Origin: Pelotomaculum sp.
GTDB taxonomy: Bacteria; Bacillota; Desulfotomaculia; Desulfotomaculales; Pelotomaculaceae
DNA length: 24,415 nucleotides
Assembly: GCA_003489345.1 (NCBI GenBank)
Contig: DNIT01000032.1
Span: forward strand, 20,486-44,900
Reading direction: 5' to 3'
Each line of letters begins with the position of its first letter. Within the stretch, counting starts at the first letter, position 1. Position numbers and translations under genes: made by a program. A model generated the notes under the pieces. That model made no database searches and was not told where the DNA came from. It worked only from the letters and a program-made list of their open reading frames with translations. This document shows, in pieces, positions 1 to 7,004 of this stretch.

Positions 1-726
1 GGCCAAAAAAATCCCCGCCTGCAAGCTCCCCAGCGAATCCCTGTTCAGCCCTTCCAGCATCCCAAAGGATTCCCCGTCTTTACCGGTCGCAATCAGCACC
101 GCATCAAAATCATCTTTTAGTTCTCCGATAGTTTCAACTTCCGTATACAGCTTCAGGTCATAATTCAAATACTGCATCTGGTTTTCGATTTCCGCAATAA
201 ATATCTCCGGAGAAAGCAGTCCCCATAATTTTCCGCCAACCCTGTCGCTCTTTTCAAATATGCTCACATCATAGCCGTGCGAAGCAAGTTTTATCGTACA
301 GCTTAATCCGCAAAGACCTGCACCCAGAATTGCTATTTTCTTACTCTTTTTTGGTATATTATATTTAACCGGCATGGTGGACCGGGTATATTCTACGATT
401 GCTTTTTCCAGTTTTAACATATCGATGGAATCATCTATGCCTTTTCTCACACATGCGCTACAACAGGGCTGATCGCAAATTCTTGAAACAATTCCCGGGA
501 AAAGCACTTTATCTCTGTACATGGTGTACGCGCTGTTGAAATTTCCCTTTTGCAGCTTTGTGTTTAGCGCCACGATATCCAGATCCAGCGGACAGGCGCA
601 CCGGCAGGGAGGTTTCTCCCCACTGCAGCAATCCTTCACAAATTTATCCATGTCTTTGGACAATATCCTGCCGCTGACCGGCGCATTCAGCAAGCTTTCC
701 AATAATTTTGTATCATTGTTGCCCAT
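1..726 (-). CDS. GltD-like FAD/NAD(P) oxidoreductase with N-terminal Fe-S cluster region (3' end outside window)
   Basis: The first 242 residues are visible; the gene runs off the low-coordinate edge. The N-terminal ~110 residues are Cys-rich (CCSGEKPPCRCACPLDLDI, then RICDQPCCSACVRKGID). This is the dicluster 4Fe-4S arrangement of the glutamate synthase small subunit/dihydropyrimidine dehydrogenase family. A dinucleotide-binding fold follows (ILGAGLCGLS, FEKSDRVGGK), then an ATG-type segment (LIATGKDG) that closes the FAD site. Family role: moving electrons between NAD(P)H and iron-sulfur or flavin partners. Start chosen at the ATG of MGNNDTKLL, preceded by AAAGGAG at about 737-743; the nearby ATG at 731-733 is out of frame and stops quickly. 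It is the last visible gene of the molybdenum hydroxylase locus, about 120 bp after the NifX-like gene, so it probably serves electron transfer for that enzyme (inference). Confidence 0.85.
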   Translation of the reverse strand, partial: MGNNDTKLLESLLNAPVSGRILSKDMDKFVKDCCSGEKPPCRCACPLDLDIVALNTKLQKGNFNSAYTMYRDKVLFPGIVSRICDQPCCSACVRKGIDDSIDMLKLEKAIVEYTRSTMPVKYNIPKKSKKIAILGAGLCGLSCTIKLASHGYDVSIFEKSDRVGGKLWGLLSPEIFIAEIENQMQYLNYDLKLYTEVETIGELKDDFDAVLIATGKDGESFGMLEGLNRDSLGSLQAGIFLA

Positions 727-845
727 TATTCATAATTCTCCTTTTACCGGGAGTATAGCATACTTAGCTTTTTCAAAGCGCCAGCAGTTCCAGACTTTCC
801 GTAAAGGAAGCTATCAGCAAAGCGTCCCTGGCCTATGCTAATGTT

Positions 846-1253
846 TTATGAATCAGGGTGTTCATGTTTACCGCAATAGTTATCCGTTTCAGGAGGTTCC
901 GAATCACTAGGGCAGCCTGTACCGCCGATGCAATCGGTTATCAAATCCAACATCCTCTCATAGTCTAACGCATCTGTAACAGTAAGCCCACTTCCCAACG
1001 AGCGGGTCACATGATTGTCCGCTAAAATCTCAAACGGTATTTTCTCAATTGCACCGCAAATCACCGACTCACAATCCCTGTCTACAATTTTTTTGGCAAG
1101 CTCCGTGTTCACCGCGTCTTCCTCGCTTTTTTCTATTGCTTCAATAAGGCAATGCTTATCCATATCCACAATTAACAACCACGTGGCATCGGCAAACTTT
1201 TCTGCAACCTTGCTAAAGACATCACAACCATCCGCCATTACTGCAATTTTCAC
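846..1253 (-). CDS. NifX/NifB-type iron-molybdenum cofactor-binding domain protein
   Basis: 135 aa. It matches the dinitrogenase Fe-Mo cofactor domain family (NifX, NafY, C-terminal NifB): MKIAVMADGCDVFSKVAEKF at the N terminus, the core DRDCESVICGAIEKIPFEI, and a following turn SLGSGLTVTDAL. Proteins of this family bind and ferry metal-sulfur cofactors. The last ~25 residues are an unusual Cys/His-containing tail (CIGGTGC, then YCGKHEHPDS) that could bind metal. The start is GTG at 1251-1253, with a GGGGGA Shine-Dalgarno about 12 nt upstream. No nitrogenase gene is visible. Its position directly after the Mo aldehyde oxidoreductase suggests a role in molybdenum or Fe-S handling for that enzyme (inference). 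Confidence 0.82.
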   Translation of the reverse strand: MKIAVMADGCDVFSKVAEKFADATWLLIVDMDKHCLIEAIEKSEEDAVNTELAKKIVDRDCESVICGAIEKIPFEILADNHVTRSLGSGLTVTDALDYERMLDLITDCIGGTGCPSDSEPPETDNYCGKHEHPDS

Positions 1254-1316
1254 TGCTTATTCTTATCCCCCTTCTACATAGCAACCTGGATCAATGTAGC
1301 AATAATAGTATTTACT

Positions 1317-1351
1317 GGTAGTGCTGCAGCCATCCAGGCTGCAGCACTACC
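1317..1351. terminator. Perfect 15-bp hairpin between the aldehyde oxidoreductase and NifX-like genes
   Basis: The arms GGTAGTGCTGCAGCC (1317-1331) and GGCTGCAGCACTACC (1337-1351) are perfectly complementary around a 5-nt loop. A second, imperfect outer stem is formed by AATAATAGTA (1301-1310) and TACTATTATA (1361-1370). There is no clear T-run on either strand. It could be a partial terminator or an mRNA-stabilising stem that sets expression of the downstream NifX-like gene relative to the oxidoreductase. Confidence 0.5.
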
Positions 1352-1406
1352 GCTGACAATTACTATTATAGTTTAAAAATCAAAATTAAGTTTACTATAT
1401 TTACTT

Positions 1407-4259
1407 CTAAAGAGCCATAGTCGGACCACCGGTTGCAACAGGATTTTCTTGAATATCGTCAAGTGCTTCAAAGAGGTCTGAGCCGAGGAAGTATTTATCA
1501 GGTTTAAGCTCTTTCCCTTGCGCCTTTGCGTCCAAGGCCGCTTTCACTTTATCCGGAGTGGCGGGGAGATCGTAAATTCTTACGCCAACAGCGTTATTGA
1601 TCGCGTTAATTACTGCAACGTGTCCGGCAGACTGGAACCCTTCGCAGCAGCCGACCGAGCCAAAGGGAGCGGTTTGCCTGGGAGAGGGGCAGCTTTCCAG
1701 ATATATATCATCAGGAATATCGTCCGCATAAAGGAAGCCGCACCTGACCAGGCTGCCGTAATTCTTATTATCGATGTATTTTTCCGAAAGTGCAAAACCA
1801 ATGGAGTGGGTCAGGGCGCCGTAAGCTTGTCCATCCACCGCTTGCTGGCTGCCCACAGCGCCAATATCATAAATCATTTTCATGGCCACAACTTTTGTTT
1901 TGCCTGTGGCAACTTCCACTTCCACTTCCGACAGGAATACGGCGTAGTTGAATTCAGGAGTGGGATCGCCAACACCTGTGTTCGGATCGAGGTCAATGGT
2001 GATATGGGTGGTATCCCATACGCCAAGATATTTGGTTGGAATGCCTTCGGCAACCATTTCCGCATGCGTGCGGTAGGTGCCGTCTGCTTTGCGCATCGCA
2101 TCGAGCAATTTTGTCGCAGCGTCGATGGTAGCCTTACCTGCCATATAATGTGAACGGTTGGCTCCGGCTGGGCCGGTATGCGGACATTTGCCCGTATCGT
2201 TTTGCACCAGCTTGATTTGCTTGTAGTCAAGGTTTAATTCCCGCAAAGCTTCATGGGTCAACACCAGCGTGCCCACATCACCGCCCTGGCCTTGGTCCTC
2301 CCAGGTATTGTAATGGGTAATCGTGCCGTCTTCATTCAGTTCAAGGGCAACTTCCGCATGGTCATTGGGACCCCCGGTAACATTGTAACCGCCGAAAGAA
2401 ATCCCTACGCCGCGTTTCTTTTCAGGTGTGCTCAGCGCTTTCGCCCTGGCCTTGGCTTCTTCATATAAAGGACGGAGCCTGTCCATAAGCGTGACAAAAG
2501 GATATTCTTTGAACGGATAACTGTTGATGTTGGTATCACCGGGCCTTGCCAGGTTTGTATACCTGAACTCAAAAGGATCTATACCGGCTTTTTCAGCCAG
2601 CATATCAACTATTGCTTCAGACATGGTGTAAGCTTGTGAATTACCATAGGAACGATAGGCGGTACCATAAGTCTGGTTGGAGAAACCTACTCTACATAAA
2701 GCTCTTACATTGGGAATGTTATAACTGAAGCCGGCGAATCGAATGGCTTTGGAGCCAAGAACGTCAGCCATTTCAGTGTATGCGCCATGGTCATAAACAA
2801 AATCGAATTCAAAACCGGTAATTTTTCCGTTTTTGTCGCAGCCCAATCTGGCGTTGGAGTAATGGGCGGCGCGTTTGCCCAAAAAGAAATTGTGTTCCGC
2901 ATAACTCATGGTCAGGGTAACCGGAGCGCCATCCAGAGCCATCGTGCAGGCAGCCACAAGAGCAGCGCTGGACGGAGAAAGACTGGAACCAAAGCTGGCC
3001 CCCGTTGGGTTTTCGATAACCCTGAGCTTGCCGTCAGGCAGTCCAAGACCCGGGGCAAGAGTGATGAGCGGGAAGATGAGGGCAAGTGTCTTACAATGGA
3101 CACACACGTTACCGTCTTCATCCATATAAGCCTGGGAAACATCCGGCTCTATGACCATGTGCGGCTGGCTGGTGCTATAGAAGCTGCCTTCAACAACATA
3201 CTCGGATGTATCCAACACATCTCTGGTATCTTCACCTTTAAAAAGAGGCATTCTCAGGTATTCATTGGGTGTACCCTCATGAATTTCCATCGCGCCAGGT
3301 GCGACAGCATCCAAATAGGTCATATAGGCCGGCAGTTCTTCCAGGTCAAGTTTTACCTTTTTCGCTGCGGCGCGGGCGTGTTCTTCCGTATCTGCCGCAA
3401 CAACAGCAACTATATCGCCATATCTGAACACCTTTTCATCCGCTATGATAGGACGTTCAAAGCCATCGGCTTTGGAGCGGGGATGGGCTACCGGAAGCAT
3501 GATCCTATTTGTTCCTTTGACGTCTTTGGCGGTGATCACTTTTACCACGCCGGGCATTTTTTCCGCTTCGGAGAAATCAATGCCTTTAATCCTGGCATGG
3601 TTCAAGCCGGGCTGTACGACTGCCAGATGTATTGTGTCGAGCGGCATTTTGAACTTGAGGTCGTCGCCATAATCACACAAGCCGGTAACTTTAGCGAGTG
3701 CGGCCGGTCGAGGAACATTAGTGCCGTAAATACGCCCATCCGGGGGAGCCTGGAAGGTAATATCCTCCATAGTTGCTTCGCCGCGCATGACTTTGGCGGC
3801 TTCCATAACCGCGTCAACAAGCGGTTTCCACCCTGTACAGCGGCAGGCATTGCGGTGTACTGTAAACCAGTGACGTACTTCTTCTCTTGTAGGGTTAGGA
3901 TTCTTTTCAAGAAGTCCTTTCGCGGATACGATAAACCCGGGGGAACAGAACCCGCATTGCACGCCGCCATAAGTAATCCAGGCCTGCTGCAGCGGATGCA
4001 AATGGTTAGGAGTGCCGATACCTTCAATAGTTTCAATTTTGGTAAAATCAGGTACATCCTTGATCTTTTTAATGCAAGAGCGCACAACTTCACCGTTTAA
4101 CAATACACTGCAAGAGCCGCATTGTCCGGTTTTACACCCCACTTTTGTCCCTGTCAAGCCTAATCTTCGCAGCACATCCGCCAGGGTGTCCTTCTCCGGG
4201 TTGCAAATAACTGCCCGTTCAACGCCGTTGATATGCAACCAGATCTTTCTTAGAGCCAT
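1407..4259 (-). CDS. mop: Molybdenum aldehyde oxidoreductase, fused [2Fe-2S] and molybdopterin domains (xanthine oxidase family)
   Basis: 950 aa; the D. gigas aldehyde oxidoreductase Mop is 907. Residues 1-75 form a plant-type [2Fe-2S] domain with Cys42, 47, 50 and 62 (GCKTGQCGSC...SC). Residues ~85-160 form the helical second [2Fe-2S] domain with Cys102, 105, 139 and 141 (QCGFCSPGFI, ACRCTG). The rest is the molybdenum-pterin region, with WEDQGQGGDVG near the middle and a C-terminal PFGSVGCCEGFQ segment. Its Glu873 aligns with catalytic Glu869 of Mop, where the usual GVGE reads GCCE. There is no FAD domain. Expected reaction: aldehyde plus water to carboxylate with electrons leaving through the Fe-S clusters, in the cytoplasm. 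A longer reading frame starts at 4313, but the ATG at 4257-4259 is preceded by AGGTGGAG and begins MALRKIWLHINGVERAV, where the family normally starts. Substrate unknown. Confidence 0.93.
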   Translation of the reverse strand: MALRKIWLHINGVERAVICNPEKDTLADVLRRLGLTGTKVGCKTGQCGSCSVLLNGEVVRSCIKKIKDVPDFTKIETIEGIGTPNHLHPLQQAWITYGGVQCGFCSPGFIVSAKGLLEKNPNPTREEVRHWFTVHRNACRCTGWKPLVDAVMEAAKVMRGEATMEDITFQAPPDGRIYGTNVPRPAALAKVTGLCDYGDDLKFKMPLDTIHLAVVQPGLNHARIKGIDFSEAEKMPGVVKVITAKDVKGTNRIMLPVAHPRSKADGFERPIIADEKVFRYGDIVAVVAADTEEHARAAAKKVKLDLEELPAYMTYLDAVAPGAMEIHEGTPNEYLRMPLFKGEDTRDVLDTSEYVVEGSFYSTSQPHMVIEPDVSQAYMDEDGNVCVHCKTLALIFPLITLAPGLGLPDGKLRVIENPTGASFGSSLSPSSAALVAACTMALDGAPVTLTMSYAEHNFFLGKRAAHYSNARLGCDKNGKITGFEFDFVYDHGAYTEMADVLGSKAIRFAGFSYNIPNVRALCRVGFSNQTYGTAYRSYGNSQAYTMSEAIVDMLAEKAGIDPFEFRYTNLARPGDTNINSYPFKEYPFVTLMDRLRPLYEEAKARAKALSTPEKKRGVGISFGGYNVTGGPNDHAEVALELNEDGTITHYNTWEDQGQGGDVGTLVLTHEALRELNLDYKQIKLVQNDTGKCPHTGPAGANRSHYMAGKATIDAATKLLDAMRKADGTYRTHAEMVAEGIPTKYLGVWDTTHITIDLDPNTGVGDPTPEFNYAVFLSEVEVEVATGKTKVVAMKMIYDIGAVGSQQAVDGQAYGALTHSIGFALSEKYIDNKNYGSLVRCGFLYADDIPDDIYLESCPSPRQTAPFGSVGCCEGFQSAGHVAVINAINNAVGVRIYDLPATPDKVKAALDAKAQGKELKPDKYFLGSDLFEALDDIQENPVATGGPTMAL

Positions 4260-4394
4260 CACTTCTCCACCTTTCTTTTTGTTTTGAGTTGGTCTGTGTT
4301 TAAGAATGCGCATTTACCACTCAGCTTTAAGCTAAGGATACCTAAAACCCTGATATAATAATTGGAGATTTCGGCGCTCCCCTGCGGCGCTTTG

Positions 4395-4474
4395 ATACCA
4401 AATCCCGGTAATATTTCTCTTTTTAAGGGGCGGAAATAAAGAAATCGCCCGGCAGCACCCGAACGATTTGGTAT
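4395..4474 (-). other. Structured leader/inverted repeat upstream of the Mo aldehyde oxidoreductase
   Basis: ATACCAAATC (about 4395-4404) and GATTTGGTAT (4465-4474) are perfectly complementary 10-nt arms enclosing ~60 nt. Inside is a second possible stem (TTTCTCTTT with AAATAAAGAAA). A GC-rich inverted segment, GGCGCTCCCCTGCGGCGC, lies just downstream toward the gene (about 4373-4390). It sits in the 265-bp gap between the AraC-type gene and the oxidoreductase start. I do not recognise a riboswitch class. It could be an RNA leader or a regulator binding region. Confidence 0.35.
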
Positions 4475-4524
4475 ATAGTCTGATAATAATTTGAATAAAG
4501 AACCATCAAATGACCAGCTTCTAT

Positions 4525-5448
4525 TTAGCCCCCGTAATTTTCTAATAAATCACGTTCAAATATTCTTTTTGCGCCCCCGGTACCGGCATTATTAATAATC
4601 TTGCTTGTCCTTTTTCTAGACAATAAGTCCATATATCTATTTCTGAATTTGTAGGGTGAAGTCAAGGAAAAGCCTTTGAATTCGTTGATAAAATGCGATT
4701 GGTCAAAGTAGCCTAATTTATATACTATATCTGAAGCCCCTGTCCAATCCTCATGCATCAGCATCCTTAGCGCGTTTTGGAAGCGGACAATACGGCTGTA
4801 GTGTTTTAAGGACACGCCATAAGTGCTTTTAAAACTTTCCCTGCAATATCTCTCGGAATAACCGGTCTCTCTCTCAATATCTTCAAGCTTAATGTTTCCA
4901 CTTGACAAGCAGATAAGGATGGCGCAGTATTCTGTGTTATCCGGAAAATATTTCTCATCTATCAAATTGGACATGGCATAGTTCTGGAAAAGCTTGATCC
5001 GCTCACGCATGCTGCTTTTTATAGCAATTTTTTCAGCGATAGATGAAGCCCCAAAGACATCTTCAAGCGCCAATACATAGTTTTTTAAATCCCTTAAGCT
5101 GGTTTTATTTTTTTTTATGCCAACCAATGAGTAGGGTTTAAAACCAAAATAGGTGGTGTTTGGTTCAAGCATGATTTTAGCACAGCCCTCCTGTATGCCC
5201 CATATTAATGCGACAGGGTTGTCAGAACTACACTTAAAGATTATGTTCACACAAGCATCCGGCACAATACCTATAAAATCATCTTGTTTATCCCCTGTGG
5301 TAAATTGGTAGTATACCGCGTTGTTTTTAATGCACATGGGGTTCCAACTCACCAGTGTTTCCTCATATTTATACATGGCGGAACTGAGCCATGGCTGGCG
5401 GGGCGGAGGTATCGCGCGTAATTGGGCGATAATATTTTTATACTCCAT
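4525..5448 (-). CDS. AraC-family transcriptional regulator
   Basis: 307 aa from the ATG at 5446-5448 (MEYKNIIAQL). The N-terminal ~160 residues are an effector/dimerisation domain. The C-terminal third has two helix-turn-helix motifs: the first around IKLEDIERETGYSERYCRESF, the second the AraC signature region with DIVYKLGYFDQSHFINEFKG and then SPYKFRNRY. An upstream ATG (5469) would add seven residues but has no ribosome binding site. GGAAGG lies ~12 nt before the chosen ATG. It lies between the C-GCAxxG-C-C gene and the aldehyde oxidoreductase gene in the same orientation, so local control of the oxidoreductase is likely (inference). Effector unknown. A basic tail follows the domain (SRKRTSK). 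Confidence 0.88.
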   Translation of the reverse strand: MEYKNIIAQLRAIPPPRQPWLSSAMYKYEETLVSWNPMCIKNNAVYYQFTTGDKQDDFIGIVPDACVNIIFKCSSDNPVALIWGIQEGCAKIMLEPNTTYFGFKPYSLVGIKKNKTSLRDLKNYVLALEDVFGASSIAEKIAIKSSMRERIKLFQNYAMSNLIDEKYFPDNTEYCAILICLSSGNIKLEDIERETGYSERYCRESFKSTYGVSLKHYSRIVRFQNALRMLMHEDWTGASDIVYKLGYFDQSHFINEFKGFSLTSPYKFRNRYMDLLSRKRTSKIINNAGTGGAKRIFERDLLENYGG

Positions 5449-5696
5449 AAAATCAACAATCCTTCCCATACTAACTAATAAAAGTTAATAGATGAAACTA
5501 ATGTTACGGATCTGATTTTGTGGCATATCAGTCTTTTATCAGCCGGGTGCTTTAATTCACCATAACGTTTTCCAATACATAAGCCGTTCATTGTATTTTT
5601 CAGTAAACCCATTTACATCACTAAAGCTGATTCGGTCAGCCCTAACCCTGCTCAAGCCCTCTGCAATCAAAATGGTTATTGTTTAAAGCATTCAGG

Positions 5697-6086
5697 TTAG
5701 CGTCCATTGGAGGCGAACTCATAGCCTAACCCCTCTAGCATATCTACAATTTTAGCGACAGTAGCAGCAACAATCTCCGGGCACCTAAGATACCTGTTGC
5801 TTGGCTCACCGGACAGGATATCCTTGCAGTCGATGCCGCCATACAGCTCTCCGTATTCTTCCTTGAACCATTCCACCAGGTCATTAGTTAGAAATTGCGC
5901 GGCATTTTGCGGGTCATACAGAGACAGCAAGCAGACTCCAGCAGTCAGGCACCCGCACACAAGCTCGCCATTGGGCCCCCGGCACAAGCCGGCAATCGCC
6001 TGGATCAAGTCGGGGTTCTCCTTATTTTGCGCTTCCAAACCTACCTTCAGGATCATCTGGCTGCAGCAATAACCTTTCAGGCTCAT
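5697..6086 (-). CDS. C-GCAxxG-C-C family redox protein (N terminus probably frameshifted)
   Basis: 129 aa as read from the ATG at 6084-6086. Cys-rich segments match the C-GCAxxG-C-C family: GYCCSQMIL (Cys7, Cys8), then Cys35, then CGCLTAGVC (Cys44, 46, 52), and later Cys residues. The consensus GCAxxG reads GCLTAG here. Members are small putative redox or metal-binding proteins; I recall them beside molybdenum aldehyde oxidoreductases in Desulfovibrio (around DVU1555-DVU1559), which fits this neighbourhood. The listed ATG has no Shine-Dalgarno and begins almost at the GYCC motif, so the N terminus looks too short. A well-placed start lies at 6112 in another frame (separate entry). Exact biochemical function unknown. 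Confidence 0.8.
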   Translation of the reverse strand: MSLKGYCCSQMILKVGLEAQNKENPDLIQAIAGLCRGPNGELVCGCLTAGVCLLSLYDPQNAAQFLTNDLVEWFKEEYGELYGGIDCKDILSGEPSNRYLRCPEIVAATVAKIVDMLEGLGYEFASNGR

Positions 6087-6112
6087 TCATTGAGGCGAAC
6101 ATCCAAATCCAT
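6083..6112 (-). other. Nine-codon leader ORF or frameshifted N terminus of the C-GCAxxG-C-C gene
   Basis: An excellent Shine-Dalgarno (AGGTGGAG, about 6119-6126) precedes an ATG at 6110-6112 by 6 nt. That ATG encodes MDLDVRLNE and stops at TGA (6083-6085), which overlaps the ATG at 6084-6086 as ATGA. One extra base near 6086 would join the two frames into MDLDVRLNEMSLKGYCCSQM, a natural start for this family. Options: sequencing or assembly indel, real inactivating mutation, programmed frameshift, or a coupled leader peptide. Confidence 0.55.
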
Positions 6113-6127
6113 ATCATTCTCCACCTT

Positions 6128-6418
6128 TTATTCAATGTTTAGCACATCAACTATATCTATGCGATGGCTATAGGCCTTGCTGACGATAAAGTATTCATGC
6201 AATTTACTATACTCAACCCAATAGGTTACATAATTCTCCTTATGATGTGCTATGAAGCGATCACCTGCAGGATTATAAACTTTAAAGCCGGTTTTTTCAG
6301 CATAATATATGGTTTTTTGGATATTTTCAGGCATGATGAATCGATCTTTTAATGTCTTTCTTACTTCCTTGGGAATAAAGAGCTTTATATTCTTAAAACA
6401 ACTTGTTTCACATTCCAC
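6128..6418 (-). CDS. Unrecognised 96-aa protein, first gene of the molybdenum hydroxylase locus
   Basis: The start is GTG at 6416-6418, with AAGGAG 7 nt upstream (ATGTAAGGAGAATTATT then GTG). The sequence opens with MECETSCFKNIKLFIPKEV (Cys3, Cys7). It continues with a compact mixed segment including YYAEKTGFKVYNPAGDRFI, then NYVTYWVEYSKLHEYFIVSKAYSHRIDIVDVL. There is no signal peptide, membrane segment or known motif. The pattern, alternating strands with a conserved-looking TYWVEY and AYSHR, suggests a small folded cytoplasmic protein. It is followed within 42 bp by the C-GCAxxG-C-C gene and preceded by a riboswitch and terminator leader. That makes it a probable accessory or maturation factor of the Mo aldehyde oxidoreductase (inference from context only). 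Confidence 0.75.
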   Translation of the reverse strand: MECETSCFKNIKLFIPKEVRKTLKDRFIMPENIQKTIYYAEKTGFKVYNPAGDRFIAHHKENYVTYWVEYSKLHEYFIVSKAYSHRIDIVDVLNIE

Positions 6419-6436
6419 AATAATTCTCCTTACATA

Positions 6437-6471
6437 AAAAATATCAGTTCCCCATTGGAACTGATATTTTT
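6437..6471 (-). terminator. Rho-independent terminator in the 5' leader, between riboswitch and first gene
   Basis: A 15-bp perfect stem (arms 6437-6451 and 6457-6471, loop CCATT on the plus strand). On the minus strand it reads ATCAGTTCC-loop-GGAACTGAT followed by ATTTTTTATG. It ends just before the AAGGAG of the 96-aa gene and lies ~40 nt downstream of the riboswitch-like element. It can therefore act as the expression platform. A smaller stem (GATCTAA/TTAGATC, 6482-6503) lies between and could be part of an antiterminator. Confidence 0.8.
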
Positions 6472-6510
6472 ATCCTATCTAGATCTAAATAAAACATTAG
6501 ATCCAAATCG

Positions 6511-6608
6511 ATATTTCCTTTCCAACAGGAGGCGCAAACGTTTCCATCAACGCCCTAACGGTTAACAACCATGGCATCCGCTGTAGGTTGTTTAACTCGG
6601 AAATAATA
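6511..6608 (-). ncRNA. Moco/Tuco (molybdenum or tungsten cofactor) riboswitch-like leader, copy A
   Basis: Minus-strand RNA with a closing stem (ATTTCC with GGAAAT) and a long second stem (GTTAA-ACAACC with GGTTGTTAAC, one bulged A). A third stem, GGCG with CGCC, carries TGGAAACG in its loop region. The 3' segment has CCTCC and GGAAAGGAAAT. The conserved blocks CCGAGTTA, GGAAACG, GCCNCC and GGAAAGGA agree with what I remember of the Moco RNA motif. A second copy lies at 11811-11908, and the third stem differs between copies by compensating changes (GGCG/CGCC against GGTA/TGCC). Downstream genes belong to a molybdopterin enzyme locus, as expected. I cannot say from sequence alone whether it senses the molybdenum or tungsten form. 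Confidence 0.82.
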
Positions 6609-6645
6609 TGCTATTAAATTTTTGTTATTTTTGATTATTAATATA

Positions 6646-6661
6646 AGCAAAATAGATGCCA
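6646..6661 (-). promoter_or_regulatory. Sigma-54 (-24/-12) promoter of the Mo hydroxylase locus
   Basis: On the minus strand it reads TGGCATCTATTTTGCT, matching the TGGCAYRN4TTGCW consensus except for C at the R position, with GG and GC exactly 10 nt apart. The predicted start is ~12 nt downstream of the GC (about 6634), just ahead of riboswitch copy A. The activator encoded at 7060-9123 lies immediately upstream. A 10-bp hairpin (AAATAGATGC/GCATCTATTT, 6650-6678) overlaps it. Confidence 0.75.
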
Positions 6662-6812
6662 GTTGATTGCATCTATTTAAATAGTCTTGAACCTTTATTT
6701 TATTGCTCCTTACTTCTCTGGATTTTCCCTATTCAATAAATCTCTAGCAGACAAATCCACCGCTTTTAAACAACAATATCCTGATTATTGATGCCCCTTA
6801 TGATTATAGAAT

Positions 6813-6827
6813 GTTCATTAATTGAAC
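6813..6827. promoter_or_regulatory. Candidate activator-binding dyad upstream of the sigma-54 promoter
   Basis: GTTCA-TTAAT-TGAAC is an inverted repeat ~155 bp upstream of the -24 element, a usual distance for a sigma-54 enhancer site. TGAAC half-sites also occur twice at 14421-14431, ~195 bp upstream of the other sigma-54 promoter. This is weak evidence because the motif is short. Confidence 0.3.
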
Positions 6828-6870
6828 AAATTTTTTTGTGTATTCCAAAATTTAAACACTATTAAATAAT

Positions 6871-6898
6871 AAAAAGGGCTTACTTCCCCAATCAGGGT
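6871..6898. repeat. Decayed second copy of the regulator terminator sequence
   Basis: AAAAAGGGCTTACTTCCCC followed by AATCAGGG closely resembles one strand of the terminator hairpin at 7005-7044 (AAAAGCGCTTACTTCCC then ATCAGGGG), but in the opposite orientation and with its 3' arm degraded. The surrounding AT-rich DNA (6680-7000) holds no plausible gene; a loose GGCGGT/ACCGCC pair lies at about 6947-6989. Confidence 0.4.
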
Positions 6899-7004
6899 CA
6901 ATAAGTTCTACCAAATTTCATCAAAAAATTATATGGATTAACGCTGGCGGTAAGTGAAGTGTCCTGAGCATAAGTAAGCAGCCACCGCCATGGTCATATC
7001 ATAA

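Noticed and set aside
2787..4100. 437-aa open frame on the plus strand
   Set aside because: It is fully antisense to the aldehyde oxidoreductase gene, with no ribosome binding site and no recognisable domain; the Mop protein on the other strand is unambiguous.
6083..6089. Selenocysteine readthrough at a TGA before the C-GCAxxG-C-C gene
   Set aside because: The TGA directly upstream in the main frame is preceded by another in-frame stop and no start. The well-initiated leader is in a different frame, so a frameshift explains the region better than Sec insertion, and no clear SECIS stem is seen.
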